This document shows positions 39,011-47,863 of a stretch of 64,000 nucleotides of DNA, in pieces. Source of the DNA: Sphaerotilus sp. (GTDB lineage: Bacteria > Pseudomonadota > Gammaproteobacteria > Burkholderiales > Burkholderiaceae_C). Where the stretch lies: NCBI GenBank assembly GCA_013299055.1, contig JAAFKB010000002.1, forward strand, positions 34,164 through 98,163, given 5' to 3'. The notes below the pieces were generated by a model that saw nothing but the letters and a program-made list of their open reading frames with translations, searched no databases and had not been told where the DNA came from. Every line of letters begins with the position of its first letter. The first letter of the stretch is position 1. Position numbers and translations under genes: made by a program.

Positions 39011-40332
39011 GCGCTGCGTCCAGGCTGCAGGGCGGCTTCCACGGCCAGCGCGGCCCCCAGCAGCCGCTCGTCCTGTTCCCCGACAGCCCAGAGCATCAGG
39101 CCGACCGGCGCACTGCCCGGTCGCTGGCACGGCAGGCTGATGGCGCAGCCGTCCAGCAGGTTCACCACCGACGGGTTGCGCAGCAGGCGGGCGTTGGTGT
39201 CGAAGAAGAGTGCATCGTCGGCCAGCAGCGGCCCCAGCGGCGGCGCCACCATCGGCACGGTCGGGCTGAGCACCACGTCCACGCCGTCCAGCGCCTGGCC
39301 CATGCGCAGGATCCACTGGGCGCGCAGGCGGTGCAGGGCTGCGACGGAGGCGGGCGTGGCCGTGGCGCCTCGGCGGATGCGGGTGGCGACGCGGTGGTCA
39401 TACTGGTCGCCGCGCCGGACGATCAGGTCGTGGTGCCACGCCCAGCTTTCGGCGGCGGGCAGTCCCCCGTCCTGCTGAAGCGCCGGGAGGTCGACCAGCG
39501 GCGCCAGCGTGGTGTGGCCGATGCGGGCACCCGCGCGTGACAGGGTGGCGAGGCTGTCAGCGAAGGTGCTGGCCACTGCAGCATCCAGGCCGTCCAGGAA
39601 CAGCGGTTCGACGACGGCGAAGCGCCAGTCCGCGAGCGGGCGCAGCTGTGGCGTCAGGCGGGTGCCCGCGAGCACGCCATGCACCTCCACCGCGTCGCGC
39701 ACGGTGCGGGTGATGGCGCAGACGGTGTCCAGACTGGGTGACAGGGGCAGAGCGCCTGCGGTGGGTGTGCGACGCTGGGTGTTCTTGAAGCCGACCAGCC
39801 CCTGCAGTGCCGCCGGGATGCGGATCGAGCCGCCCGTGTCCGAGCCCAGTGCTGCCCACGCTGCCCCGGTGGCCACCGACACTGCGCCGCCCGAGGTCGA
39901 GCCGCCCGGGATGCGGGCCACGGGGTCGATCGCCGCCATCGCGGGGTTCGTGGGGGTGCCGTGGTGGGGATTGATGCCGACGCCGGAAAAGGCGAACTCC
40001 GTCATCTGCGTGCGGCCGATGAGCACGGCGCCGGCCCGGCGCAGCCGAGCCACGGCGAGGGCGTCCTCGGCGGCGTGGGGCTGGTCGGCCAGGGCGGTGG
40101 AGCCGGCGGTGGTGGTCTGTCCGGCGATGTCGAACAAGTCCTTGACGCTGACGACACGGCCATCGATCGCCGACGCAGGCTGAAGGCGCTGCAGGCGTTG
40201 CGCTGCGGCATCGGCCGCCTGCTGCGCCCCGATCGGGTCGAGTCGGACGAAGGCTGCGCAGGCCGTGGTGCGGGCCGTGTGGAGGGCGGACGCGAGGTCA
40301 GCCTGGGGGTGGACTGGATCAGTGGTGGTCAA
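39007..40332 (-). CDS. Amidase signature family protein
   Basis: About 441 residues. The Ser-cisSer-Lys triad is visible: Lys in RVVSVKDLFDIAG, the Gly/Ser-rich GGSTSGGAVSVATGAAWAALGSDTGGSIRIPAA holding both serines. It hydrolyses an amide or ester substrate that cannot be told from sequence; GatA is unlikely since no gatB/gatC adjoins. The start is uncertain: TTG at 40332 is chosen since longer forms run into the rpsB leader. First gene of the amidase-PIN-nnr operon, divergent from rpsB. Confidence 0.85.
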   Translation of the reverse strand: MTTTDPVHPQADLASALHTARTTACAAFVRLDPIGAQQAADAAAQRLQRLQPASAIDGRVVSVKDLFDIAGQTTTAGSTALADQPHAAEDALAVARLRRAGAVLIGRTQMTEFAFSGVGINPHHGTPTNPAMAAIDPVARIPGGSTSGGAVSVATGAAWAALGSDTGGSIRIPAALQGLVGFKNTQRRTPTAGALPLSPSLDTVCAITRTVRDAVEVHGVLAGTRLTPQLRPLADWRFAVVEPLFLDGLDAAVASTFADSLATLSRAGARIGHTTLAPLVDLPALQQDGGLPAAESWAWHHDLIVRRGDQYDHRVATRIRRGATATPASVAALHRLRAQWILRMGQALDGVDVVLSPTVPMVAPPLGPLLADDALFFDTNARLLRNPSVVNLLDGCAISLPCQRPGSAPVGLMLWAVGEQDERLLGAALAVEAALQPGRSA

Positions 40333-40338
40333 GGCTGC

Positions 40339-40344
40339 TACAAT
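40339..40344 (+). promoter_or_regulatory. Candidate rpsB -10 element
   Basis: TACAAT lies 202 bp upstream of rpsB, just past the amidase start on the other strand, followed by a G-rich stretch. No strong -35 at standard spacing. A transcript from about 40351 would carry a leader of roughly 195 nt. Confidence 0.45.
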
Positions 40345-40350
40345 CTCGGG

Positions 40351-40545
40351 GTTTTTCCGATGCCGCAATCCTCTGCGGCGCGCTGACCGGTGCATGGTGC
40401 ACCGGCAGATCCCGGGCTCCGGGCGGAAGAACCAATCCCGAGTCCGACTGGCTGAAGGTGTTGCGCCGAGTGCGGTGTTGACTGCGCACTGCGTGCAATT
40501 CGAGTCGGATTCTAGATCCAACCTTTGGAACCATTGGAGTTACCC
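40351..40545 (+). other. Structured 5' leader of rpsB
   Basis: The roughly 195-nt stretch holds no gene but can form several hairpins: GCCGCA-ATCCTC-TGCGGC, a perfect CCGGTGCA-TGG-TGCACCGG (40387-40405), and a CCCGGG/CTCCGGG dyad. S2 represses its own operon in E. coli through the rpsB leader, so an equivalent autoregulatory site is plausible; conservation would be needed to show it. Confidence 0.45.
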
Positions 40546-41295
40546 ATGTCCTTCACGATGCGTGAAATGCTGGAAGCCGGCGTCCACTTCGGCCACCAGA
40601 CCCGTTTCTGGAACCCCAAGATGGCGCAGTACATCTTCGGTCACCGCAACAAGATCCACATCATCAACCTGGAAAAGACGGTCCCGCTGTTCCAGGAAGC
40701 CACCAAGTTCGCCCGTTCGCTGGCCGCCAAGCGTGGCACCGTGCTGTTCGTCGGCACCAAGCGCCAGGCCCGTGACATCGTCGCCGAAGAAGCGCAGCGC
40801 GCCGGCATGCCCTACGTCGACCAGCGCTGGCTCGGCGGCATGCTGACCAACTTCAAGACGGTCAAGGGTTCGCTGAAGAAGCTCAAGGACATGCAGGTCC
40901 AGGTGGAAGCCGGTCTGGAGTCGATGAGCAAGAAGGAAGGGCTGCTGTTCCAGCGTGAACTGGCCAAGCTCGAAAAGGACATCGGCGGCATCCAGGACAT
41001 GGCAGCGCTGCCGGACGCGATGTTCGTGATCGACGTGGGCTTCCACAAGATCGCCATCGCTGAAGCCAAGAAGCTGGGCATTCCGGTCATCGGCATCGTG
41101 GACACCAACCACAATCCGGTCGGCATCGACTACGTCATCCCTGGCAACGACGACTCGGCCAAGGCCGTGGCGCTGTACGCCCGCGTGATGGCCGACGCCG
41201 TCCTCGAAGGCAAGGCCCAGTCGATGAACGAAGTGGTCGAAGCCGTCGCCGCGCCGAGTTCGGACGAATACGTCGAAGAGAACGGCGCCGCCTGA
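40546..41295 (+). CDS. rpsB: 30S ribosomal protein S2
   Basis: 249-residue ribosomal protein S2. The N-terminal [22 protein letters not shown] and the central [13 protein letters not shown] and [12 protein letters not shown] signatures are canonical. The start ATG at 40546 is preceded by TTGGAG; the track's earlier start is not supported. It heads the rpsB-tsf-pyrH-frr-uppS-cdsA-dxr-rseP-bamA run. Confidence 0.98.
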   Translation: MSFTMREMLEAGVHFGHQTRFWNPKMAQYIFGHRNKIHIINLEKTVPLFQEATKFARSLAAKRGTVLFVGTKRQARDIVAEEAQRAGMPYVDQRWLGGMLTNFKTVKGSLKKLKDMQVQVEAGLESMSKKEGLLFQRELAKLEKDIGGIQDMAALPDAMFVIDVGFHKIAIAEAKKLGIPVIGIVDTNHNPVGIDYVIPGNDDSAKAVALYARVMADAVLEGKAQSMNEVVEAVAAPSSDEYVEENGAA

Positions 41296-41315
41296 GACCC
41301 CTCGGGTCGATGCGC

Positions 41316-41341
41316 AAGGGGCTGAATTCAGCCCCTTTTTT
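41316..41341 (+). terminator. Intrinsic terminator/attenuator between rpsB and tsf
   Basis: AAGGGGCTG-AATT-CAGCCCCTT is a perfect 9-bp stem followed by a T-tract of at least six. It sits 20 bp after the rpsB stop. As in E. coli, it would reduce but not abolish transcription into tsf; a tsf promoter may lie between it and the start. Confidence 0.88.
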
Positions 41342-41397
41342 ACAAGATCTGAACTGATTGGGATTCGGGTCTTCACCCGAGTTCATGGAGAACTGAC

Positions 41398-42294
41398 ATG
41401 GCTGCAATTACCGCCAAGATGGTCGGCGACCTGCGCGCGAAGACCGACGCTCCGATGATGGAGTGCAAGAAGGCCCTGACCGAAGCCGATGGCGACATGG
41501 TCCGCGCCGAAGAGATCCTGCGTGTCAAGCTGGGCAGCAAGGCCAGCAAGGCCGCCTCCCGCGTGACGGCCGAAGGCGTCATCGCCGCCGCCGTGTCGGG
41601 CAACACCGGCGCGCTGGTCGAAGTCAACTGCGAAACCGACTTCGTCTCCAAGAACGACCTGTTCCTGGCCTTCGTGCAGGCATGCGCCGATCTGGTCGTG
41701 GCCCACAACCCGGCCGACGTTGCCGCGCTGTCGGCCCTGCCGCTGGCGCTGGAAGACTTCGGCCCGACGGTCGAGGACGTGCGCAAGGGCCTGATCGGCA
41801 AGATCGGCGAGAACATGGCCATCCGACGCTTCAAGCGTTACGCCGACGGTGGCCAACTGGCGCATTACCTGCACGGCGTGCGCATCGGCGTGATGGTGGA
41901 GTTCACCGGTGACGCCGTTGCCGCCAAGGACGCCGCCATGCACATCGCTGCCATGAAGCCGGCCGCGCTGTCGTCGGCCGAAGTGCCGGCCGAACTGGTC
42001 GAGAAGGAGCGCAAGATCGCCGCCGAGAAGGCGGCTGAATCCGGCAAGCCGGCCGACATCGTCGCCAAGATGGTCGAAGGCTCGGTGCAGAAGTTCCTGA
42101 AGGAAGTCTCGCTGCTGGACCAGGTCTTCGTGAAGGCTGCAGACGGCAAGCAGACCGTCGGCGCCTACCTGAAGAGCACCGGCACCGCCGCCGCTGGCTT
42201 CACGATGTTCGTCGTCGGCGAAGGCATCGAGAAGAAGCAGGACGACTTCGCGGCCGAAGTGGCAGCGCAGGTCGCGGCAGCCAAGGGCCAGTAA
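41398..42294 (+). CDS. tsf: Translation elongation factor Ts
   Basis: 298-residue nucleotide-exchange factor for EF-Tu. N-terminal UBA-like domain with [20 protein letters not shown] and the ENMAIRR signature, then the EF-Tu-binding dimerisation domains with [18 protein letters not shown] lies shortly upstream of the ATG. Confidence 0.98.
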   Translation: MAAITAKMVGDLRAKTDAPMMECKKALTEADGDMVRAEEILRVKLGSKASKAASRVTAEGVIAAAVSGNTGALVEVNCETDFVSKNDLFLAFVQACADLVVAHNPADVAALSALPLALEDFGPTVEDVRKGLIGKIGENMAIRRFKRYADGGQLAHYLHGVRIGVMVEFTGDAVAAKDAAMHIAAMKPAALSSAEVPAELVEKERKIAAEKAAESGKPADIVAKMVEGSVQKFLKEVSLLDQVFVKAADGKQTVGAYLKSTGTAAAGFTMFVVGEGIEKKQDDFAAEVAAQVAAAKGQ

Positions 42295-42346
42295 CTTTCC
42301 TGCCCTACACTCGCGATCGTCCGAATTTCCGTTTCGAGGTCACTAC

Positions 42347-43057
42347 ATGCCCGCTTACAAACGCATCCTGCTCAAGTTGTCTGGTGAAGCCCTGATGGGC
42401 GACGATGCTTACGGCATCAACCGTGCCACCATCGTGCGCATGGTGCGCGAGGTGCAGGAAATCACCCAGCTGGGATGCGAAGTGGCGGTGGTGATCGGCG
42501 GCGGAAACATCTTTCGCGGAGTGGCCGGTGGTGCGGTCGGCATGGACCGCGCCACCGCCGACTACATGGGCATGCTGGCGACCGTGATGAACGCGCTGGC
42601 ACTGTCCGACACGATGCGCCAGGAAGGCATGACCGCCCGCGTCATGTCTGCCCTGAGCATCGACCAGGTCGTCGAACCGTATGTGCGTCCCAAGGCGCTG
42701 CAGTATCTGGAAGAGGGCAAGGTCGTCATCTTCGCAGGTGGCACCGGCAATCCCTTCTTCACCACCGACACGGCCGCCGCCCTGCGCGGCGCGGAAGTCG
42801 GCGCGCAGATCGTGCTGAAGGCGACCAAGGTGGACGGCGTCTACACGGCGGATCCGAAGAAGGATCCGACGGCCACGCGCTACGCCACGCTGACCTTCGA
42901 CGAAGCGATCAGCCGCAACCTGGCGGTGCTGGATGCGACCGCGTTTGCGCTGTGCCGTGACCAGAACCTGCCGATCAAGGTATTCTCGATCTTCAAGCCG
43001 GGCGCCCTCAAGCGCGTCGTCATGGGCGAAGACGAAGGCACGCTGGTCCACGTCTGA
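42347..43057 (+). CDS. pyrH: UMP kinase
   Basis: 236-residue hexameric kinase of the amino-acid kinase fold, making UDP from [28 protein letters not shown] and [12 protein letters not shown] motifs are present. It lies 52 bp after tsf and 27 bp before frr, the standard order. Confidence 0.98.
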   Translation: MPAYKRILLKLSGEALMGDDAYGINRATIVRMVREVQEITQLGCEVAVVIGGGNIFRGVAGGAVGMDRATADYMGMLATVMNALALSDTMRQEGMTARVMSALSIDQVVEPYVRPKALQYLEEGKVVIFAGGTGNPFFTTDTAAALRGAEVGAQIVLKATKVDGVYTADPKKDPTATRYATLTFDEAISRNLAVLDATAFALCRDQNLPIKVFSIFKPGALKRVVMGEDEGTLVHV

Positions 43058-43084
43058 CCGGACCGGCACCGCAGGAGCACCACC

Positions 43085-43645
43085 ATGAGCATTGCCGACA
43101 TCAAGAAGAACGCCGAAGCCAAGATGGCCAAGTCCATCGAGTCCTTCAAGAATGAACTCCAGAAGATCCGCACCGGCCGCGCCCACCCCGGCATCCTGGA
43201 CCAGGTGCAGGTCGAGTACTACGGCTCGCTGCTGCCGATCAGCCAGGTGGCCAACGTGTCGCTGATCGACGCGCGTACCATCAGCGTGCAGCCGTGGGAG
43301 AAGAGCATGGCCAAGCCGATCGAGAAGGCCATTCGCGAATCGGATCTGGGTCTCAATCCGTCCTCGCTGGGCGACCTGATCCGCGTGCCGATGCCCGCGC
43401 TCACCGAAGAGCGCCGCCGCGACCTGACCAAGGTCGTGCGCAACGCCGGTGAAGACACCCGCATCGCTGTGCGCAACCTGCGCCGCGACGCCAACGACCA
43501 GGCCAAGCGTCTCCTCAAGGACAAGCTGATCTCCGAAGACGAAGAGCGCCGTTCGGTGGACGACGTGCAGAAGCTCACCGACCGCGTCATCACTGAAATC
43601 GACCGGTTGGTACAGGCCAAGGAAGCGGAAGTTCTGGCGGTCTGA
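43085..43645 (+). CDS. frr: Ribosome recycling factor
   Basis: 186-residue factor that splits post-termination ribosomes with EF-G. The [19 protein letters not shown] and [12 protein letters not shown]-like (here [19 protein letters not shown]) signatures are present. Standard length. Lies 3 bp before uppS. Confidence 0.98.
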   Translation: MSIADIKKNAEAKMAKSIESFKNELQKIRTGRAHPGILDQVQVEYYGSLLPISQVANVSLIDARTISVQPWEKSMAKPIEKAIRESDLGLNPSSLGDLIRVPMPALTEERRRDLTKVVRNAGEDTRIAVRNLRRDANDQAKRLLKDKLISEDEERRSVDDVQKLTDRVITEIDRLVQAKEAEVLAV

Positions 43646-43648
43646 GCC

Positions 43649-44407
43649 ATGGCTGACCACGCCAAACCCCAGCGCGTTCCCCGCCACGTCGCCGTCGTCA
43701 TGGACGGCAACGGACGCTGGGCCAACAAGCGCCTGATGCCCCGCATCGTCGGCCACAAGTACGGTGTGGATGCGCTGATCGGCTGCATCAACACCTGCGC
43801 CGACCGGGGCATCGAGTTCCTGACCGTCTTCGCCTTTTCGTCCGAGAACTGGAAGCGTCCCGAGGACGAGGTCTCCGGCCTGATGAACCTGGTGCTGACG
43901 GCGGTGGCCAAGTACCTGACGCGGCTGTCGGACATCGGGGTGCGCATCCAGATCATTGGCGACCGGGCGGCGGTGTCCGAGAAGGTGCGTGCCGCCTGGG
44001 AGCACGCCGAACGTGCCACTGCAGGCAATACCCGCATCACGCTGTCGGTCGCCTTCAACTACGGCGGCCGCTGGGACATCGTGCAGGCGTGCCGGCGTGC
44101 GGTGGCCGATGGGGCGCGGGCCGACCAGATCGACGAGGCACTGCTGTCGAAGTACATGGCCCTGGCCTACGCGCCCGATCCGGACCTGTTCATCCGCACC
44201 GGCGGCGAGGTCCGCATCTCCAACTTCCTGCTGTGGCAGGTGGCCTATTCGGAGCTGTACTTCACCGACTGCCTCTGGCCGGACTTCGACGCCGCCGAGA
44301 TCGACAGGGCCCTGGCCGACTATGCTGCCCGTGATCGCCGCTACGGTGGCGTGAAGACTGACATCTCGGCCAGCGGGCAGAAGATCACCCTGGCGCCCGA
44401 CGCCTGA
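43649..44407 (+). CDS. uppS: Undecaprenyl diphosphate synthase (di-trans,poly-cis)
   Basis: 252-residue cis-prenyltransferase making the C55 lipid carrier for cell-wall and LPS synthesis. HVAVVMDGNGRWA contains the catalytic Asp, followed by FAFSSENWKRP and the C-terminal PDLFIRTGGEVRISNFLLWQ. In the published family this last motif is usually GGExRxSNFLxWQ, matching here. Placed before cdsA as usual. Confidence 0.97.
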   Translation: MADHAKPQRVPRHVAVVMDGNGRWANKRLMPRIVGHKYGVDALIGCINTCADRGIEFLTVFAFSSENWKRPEDEVSGLMNLVLTAVAKYLTRLSDIGVRIQIIGDRAAVSEKVRAAWEHAERATAGNTRITLSVAFNYGGRWDIVQACRRAVADGARADQIDEALLSKYMALAYAPDPDLFIRTGGEVRISNFLLWQVAYSELYFTDCLWPDFDAAEIDRALADYAARDRRYGGVKTDISASGQKITLAPDA

Positions 44408-44423
44408 CCGACCCCTGCCCCTC

Positions 44424-45260
44424 ATGCTCAAGCAGCGCATCATCACCGCAGTCCTCATGCTGCTGGTGCTACTCCCGGCGCTGTTCGCGCAGGCGGTCTG
44501 GCCCTTTGCCCTGCTGACGCTGGCGATGGTCGCGGCGGCAGGCTGGGAGTGGGGGCGGCTCAACGGTTTTCCTGGCGTGCCTGCGCTGCTGACTGGTGCC
44601 GTCGTGGCCGCGGGTGCTGCGCTGATGTGGCAGGCCGGCTGGATCGGCCACACGCCCGGCGTGCTGTGGGTGCTGGCCATGCTGGTCTGGGTGCTGGGCG
44701 GTGCGCTGGTGCTGCGGCGCGGCGTGATCGCATGGCCCCAGACCCCTCGCACGCTGCGGCTGGTCGGCGGTGTCCTGCTGCTGTGGCTGGCGTGGCTGGC
44801 CATCGCCGAGGGCAAGGCGCGTGGCCTCAACTTCCTGCTGTCGGTGTTCTGCCTGGTCTGGATGGCGGACATCGCGGCGTATTTCAGTGGTCGAGCCTTC
44901 GGTCGCCGCAAGCTGGCCCCCGCCATCAGTCCCGGCAAGAGCTGGGAAGGGGTGTATGGCGGCATGGTCGGCGTCTTCCTGCTGGCGCTGGCCTGGATTG
45001 CCTTCGACCAGCGCGGCGCGGTCGACAGCGCCAGTCTCTACACCCTGCTGCTGCAACGCTGGGGCTGGGCCGGGCTGGTGGTGTCGTGCCTGTTCCTGGC
45101 CAGCCTGAGCGTGGTGGGCGACCTGTTCGAGTCGCTGGTCAAGCGCAGTGCCGGGGCCAAGGACAGCAGCGCCTTGCTCCCCGGCCACGGCGGCGTGCTC
45201 GACCGGATCGACGCGCTGCTGCCGGTCTGCCCGCTGGCCCTTGCCCTGGTACTCACATGA
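44424..45260 (+). CDS. cdsA: Phosphatidate cytidylyltransferase
   Basis: 278-residue polytopic inner-membrane enzyme making CDP-diacylglycerol. Six to eight hydrophobic segments are seen, and the C-terminal family signature SVVGDLFESLVKRSAGAKDSSALLPGHGGVLDRIDAL is present along with SPGKSWEGVYGG. Its stop overlaps the dxr start by 4 bp. Confidence 0.97.
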   Translation: MLKQRIITAVLMLLVLLPALFAQAVWPFALLTLAMVAAAGWEWGRLNGFPGVPALLTGAVVAAGAALMWQAGWIGHTPGVLWVLAMLVWVLGGALVLRRGVIAWPQTPRTLRLVGGVLLLWLAWLAIAEGKARGLNFLLSVFCLVWMADIAAYFSGRAFGRRKLAPAISPGKSWEGVYGGMVGVFLLALAWIAFDQRGAVDSASLYTLLLQRWGWAGLVVSCLFLASLSVVGDLFESLVKRSAGAKDSSALLPGHGGVLDRIDALLPVCPLALALVLT

Positions 45261-46474
45261 CATTTCCCGCTTCCGCTCCTTCCGCCACGCCGCGCCAGCG
45301 CGTGACAGTGCTCGGCTCGACCGGCTCCATCGGCACCAGCACGCTGGATGTCCTCTCGCGTCACCCCGACCGCTACGAAGTCTTCGCGCTCACTGCCCAC
45401 AGCCGGGTGCACGAACTCGCCGACCAGTGCCGCGTCTGGCGCCCGCGCTTTGCCGTGGTGCCGACGCCTGAACAGGGCCGCGCCCTCACCGACCGCCTGC
45501 GCACGGACGGACTGACCACCGAGGTGCTGCTCGGGCCCGCCGCGCTCGACGAGGTGGCTGCGCACCCGGAGGTGGACAGCGTGATGGCCGCGATCGTGGG
45601 GGCGGCCGGTCTGTCGCCGTGCCTGGCGGCTGCGCGGGCCGGCAAGCGGCTGCTGCTGGCCAACAAGGAAGCCCTGGTGGTCGGCGGCGCGCTGTTCATG
45701 GCGGCGGTGCGCGAGGGCGGGGCGCAGCTGCTGCCCATCGACAGCGAACACTCCGCCATCTTCCAGTGCCTGCCCGAAGACCGCAGCACCTGGGCACAGC
45801 GCATCGACCACATCGTCCTGACGGCCTCCGGTGGCCCCTTCCGCGACCGTGATCCCCGGACGCTGCGCGACGTCACCCCCGACCAGGCGTGCGCCCACCC
45901 GAACTGGGTCATGGGCCGCAAGATCTCGGTGGATTCGGCCACGATGATGAACAAGGCGCTCGAAGTGATCGAGGCGCGCTGGCTGTTCGATCTGGCGCCC
46001 CGGCAGGTCAAGGTCGTGATCCACCCGCAGAGCATCGTCCACTCGATGGTGGTCTGCCGCGACGCCTCGGTGCTGGCGCAGCTGGGCACGCCGGACATGC
46101 GCGTGCCGATCGCCTACGGCTTGTCGTGGCCAGCGCGCATCGCGTCGGGTGCGTCGCAGCTCGATTTCCTGTCGCTCCAGCCGCTGACCTTCGAGCCGGC
46201 CGACGCCGAGCGTTTCCCCGGGCTGCAACTCGCCTGGGCGGCGCTGGAGGGCACGCCGGGCAGCACGGCCGTGCTCAACGCCGCCAACGAGGTGGCGGTG
46301 GCGGCGTTTCTCGACCAGCGTCTGCGCTTCGACCAGATCCACGCCGTCAACGCCGAGACGCTGGCGCGCACCACGGTACCGGCGGACGCGACCACCTCGG
46401 TGGACGGTCTGCTGGACCTCGACCAGCGGGCCCGTCGCCTGGCGGCTGAACTTGTCGGGCGCTGCGGCGTCTGA
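45257..46474 (+). CDS. dxr: 1-deoxy-D-xylulose 5-phosphate reductoisomerase
   Basis: 405-residue NADPH-dependent enzyme, second step of the MEP pathway. The NADPH-binding GSTGSIGTSTL near residue 20, ANKEALVVGG, and the metal/substrate block GRKISVDSATMMNKALEVIEARWLF are present. Start ATG at 45257 overlaps cdsA (ATGA). The track's longer ORF lies within cdsA in another frame upstream and is not supported. Confidence 0.97.
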   Translation: MTFPASAPSATPRQRVTVLGSTGSIGTSTLDVLSRHPDRYEVFALTAHSRVHELADQCRVWRPRFAVVPTPEQGRALTDRLRTDGLTTEVLLGPAALDEVAAHPEVDSVMAAIVGAAGLSPCLAAARAGKRLLLANKEALVVGGALFMAAVREGGAQLLPIDSEHSAIFQCLPEDRSTWAQRIDHIVLTASGGPFRDRDPRTLRDVTPDQACAHPNWVMGRKISVDSATMMNKALEVIEARWLFDLAPRQVKVVIHPQSIVHSMVVCRDASVLAQLGTPDMRVPIAYGLSWPARIASGASQLDFLSLQPLTFEPADAERFPGLQLAWAALEGTPGSTAVLNAANEVAVAAFLDQRLRFDQIHAVNAETLARTTVPADATTSVDGLLDLDQRARRLAAELVGRCGV

Positions 46475-46480
46475 TCTGGC

Positions 46481-47845
46481 ATGAACGCGCTGCTGGCTTT
46501 TCTCGTCACCCTCGGGGTGCTGATCGTCGTCCACGAATGGGGGCACTACCGGGTGGCCCGCGCCTGTGGTGTCAAGGTGCTGAAGTTCTCGATCGGCTTC
46601 GGTCCGACGCTCTGGAAACGCCAGATCGGCGAGACCGAATGGGCGATCAGCGCGCTGCCGCTGGGCGGTTTCGTGCGCATGCTCGATGAACGTGAAGGTC
46701 CGGTGGCGCCCCACGAACAGCACCGCGCCTTCAACCGCAAGTCGCTGCGGCAGAGGGCGGCGGTGGTCGCGGCGGGGCCGGTCGCCAATCTCGTGCTCGC
46801 GGTGCTGCTCTATGCCGCCTCATCCTGGATCGGCACGCAGGAGCCGCGTGCGGTGATCGGCTCGCCAGTGGCGGACAGTCTGGCCCAGCGCGCCGGGATG
46901 CGGGCAGGGGAATGGGTGCGCCGCTGGAGTCCGGTCGAGGCGCAGGACTGGCAGGACGTCGTCTCGCTGACGGACCTGCGCTGGCAGCTCACGCGGGCGG
47001 CGCTGGACGGCCGCGACCTGCGTCTGGACGTCACGCACGGGCAGGGCGGCGGGCGGCGCGAGGTGACGCTGGCGCTGTCTGGCTTGCAGGCGGGCGAAGC
47101 CGACCCGGAACTCGTGCGCCGCATCGGCCTGGTGTCGCCGTATTCCGAGCCTGTGCTGGGCGATGTCAAGCCGGGTGGGCCAGCCGAGCGGGCGGGTCTG
47201 CGGGCTGGTGACCGGGTGTTGCGGGTCGACGGCCGCGAGGTGGTCGATGCGACCAGCCTGCGTGCCCAGATCCGGGCGTCCGGCGAGCGTGGTGATCCGC
47301 TGCCACAGGCGTGGCAGATCGACCGCAGCGGCCAGCAGCTCACCCTCACGGTGCAGCCGATGCGCATCGAGGACGGGGCGCTGCGCGTCGGCCGCATCGA
47401 GGCGGTCGTGGGCAGCCGGCCGCAGATGGACCTGGTCAGCTTGGGTTTTGCTGAAGGGCTGTGGCGCGGTGTCGAGCGGACATGGGAGATGTCGTCGATG
47501 TCGCTGCGCATGTTCGGCCGCATGCTCATCGGCGAAGCCTCGCTGAAGAACCTCAGCGGCCCCTTGACGATCGCCGACTACGCCGGGCAGTCCGCCGAGC
47601 TGGGACTGGCCTACTACCTGGGCTTCCTGGCCGTGGTGAGCGTCAGCCTGGGCGTGCTGAACCTGCTGCCGCTGCCGATGCTCGATGGTGGACACCTCCT
47701 GTATTATCTGATCGAGGGTGTCACGGGTCGCCCCCTGTCCGACCTCTGGACCGCCAGACTGCAGCGAGGCGGTTTCATGGTGATCCTGCTCATGATGTCA
47801 CTCGCCCTCTACAACGACGTGGCCCGCTACCTGGGCCTGCACTGA
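46481..47845 (+). CDS. rseP: RIP metalloprotease RseP
   Basis: 454-residue site-2 intramembrane zinc protease that cuts RseA-type anti-sigma factors in the envelope stress response and clears signal peptides. HEWGH (His18, Glu19, His22) lies in the first transmembrane helix; the second metal motif is in NLLPLPMLDGGHLLYY. Periplasmic PDZ domains lie between (GLRAGDRVLRVDGREV). Just upstream of bamA. Confidence 0.97.
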   Translation: MNALLAFLVTLGVLIVVHEWGHYRVARACGVKVLKFSIGFGPTLWKRQIGETEWAISALPLGGFVRMLDEREGPVAPHEQHRAFNRKSLRQRAAVVAAGPVANLVLAVLLYAASSWIGTQEPRAVIGSPVADSLAQRAGMRAGEWVRRWSPVEAQDWQDVVSLTDLRWQLTRAALDGRDLRLDVTHGQGGGRREVTLALSGLQAGEADPELVRRIGLVSPYSEPVLGDVKPGGPAERAGLRAGDRVLRVDGREVVDATSLRAQIRASGERGDPLPQAWQIDRSGQQLTLTVQPMRIEDGALRVGRIEAVVGSRPQMDLVSLGFAEGLWRGVERTWEMSSMSLRMFGRMLIGEASLKNLSGPLTIADYAGQSAELGLAYYLGFLAVVSVSLGVLNLLPLPMLDGGHLLYYLIEGVTGRPLSDLWTARLQRGGFMVILLMMSLALYNDVARYLGLH

Positions 47846-47863
47846 TCGCTGATCGCTGACCGC

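Noticed and set aside
42305-44965. 886-codon antisense ORF across pyrH, frr, uppS and cdsA
   Set aside because: It spans four well-identified genes on the other strand and has no recognisable domain; a GC-bias shadow.
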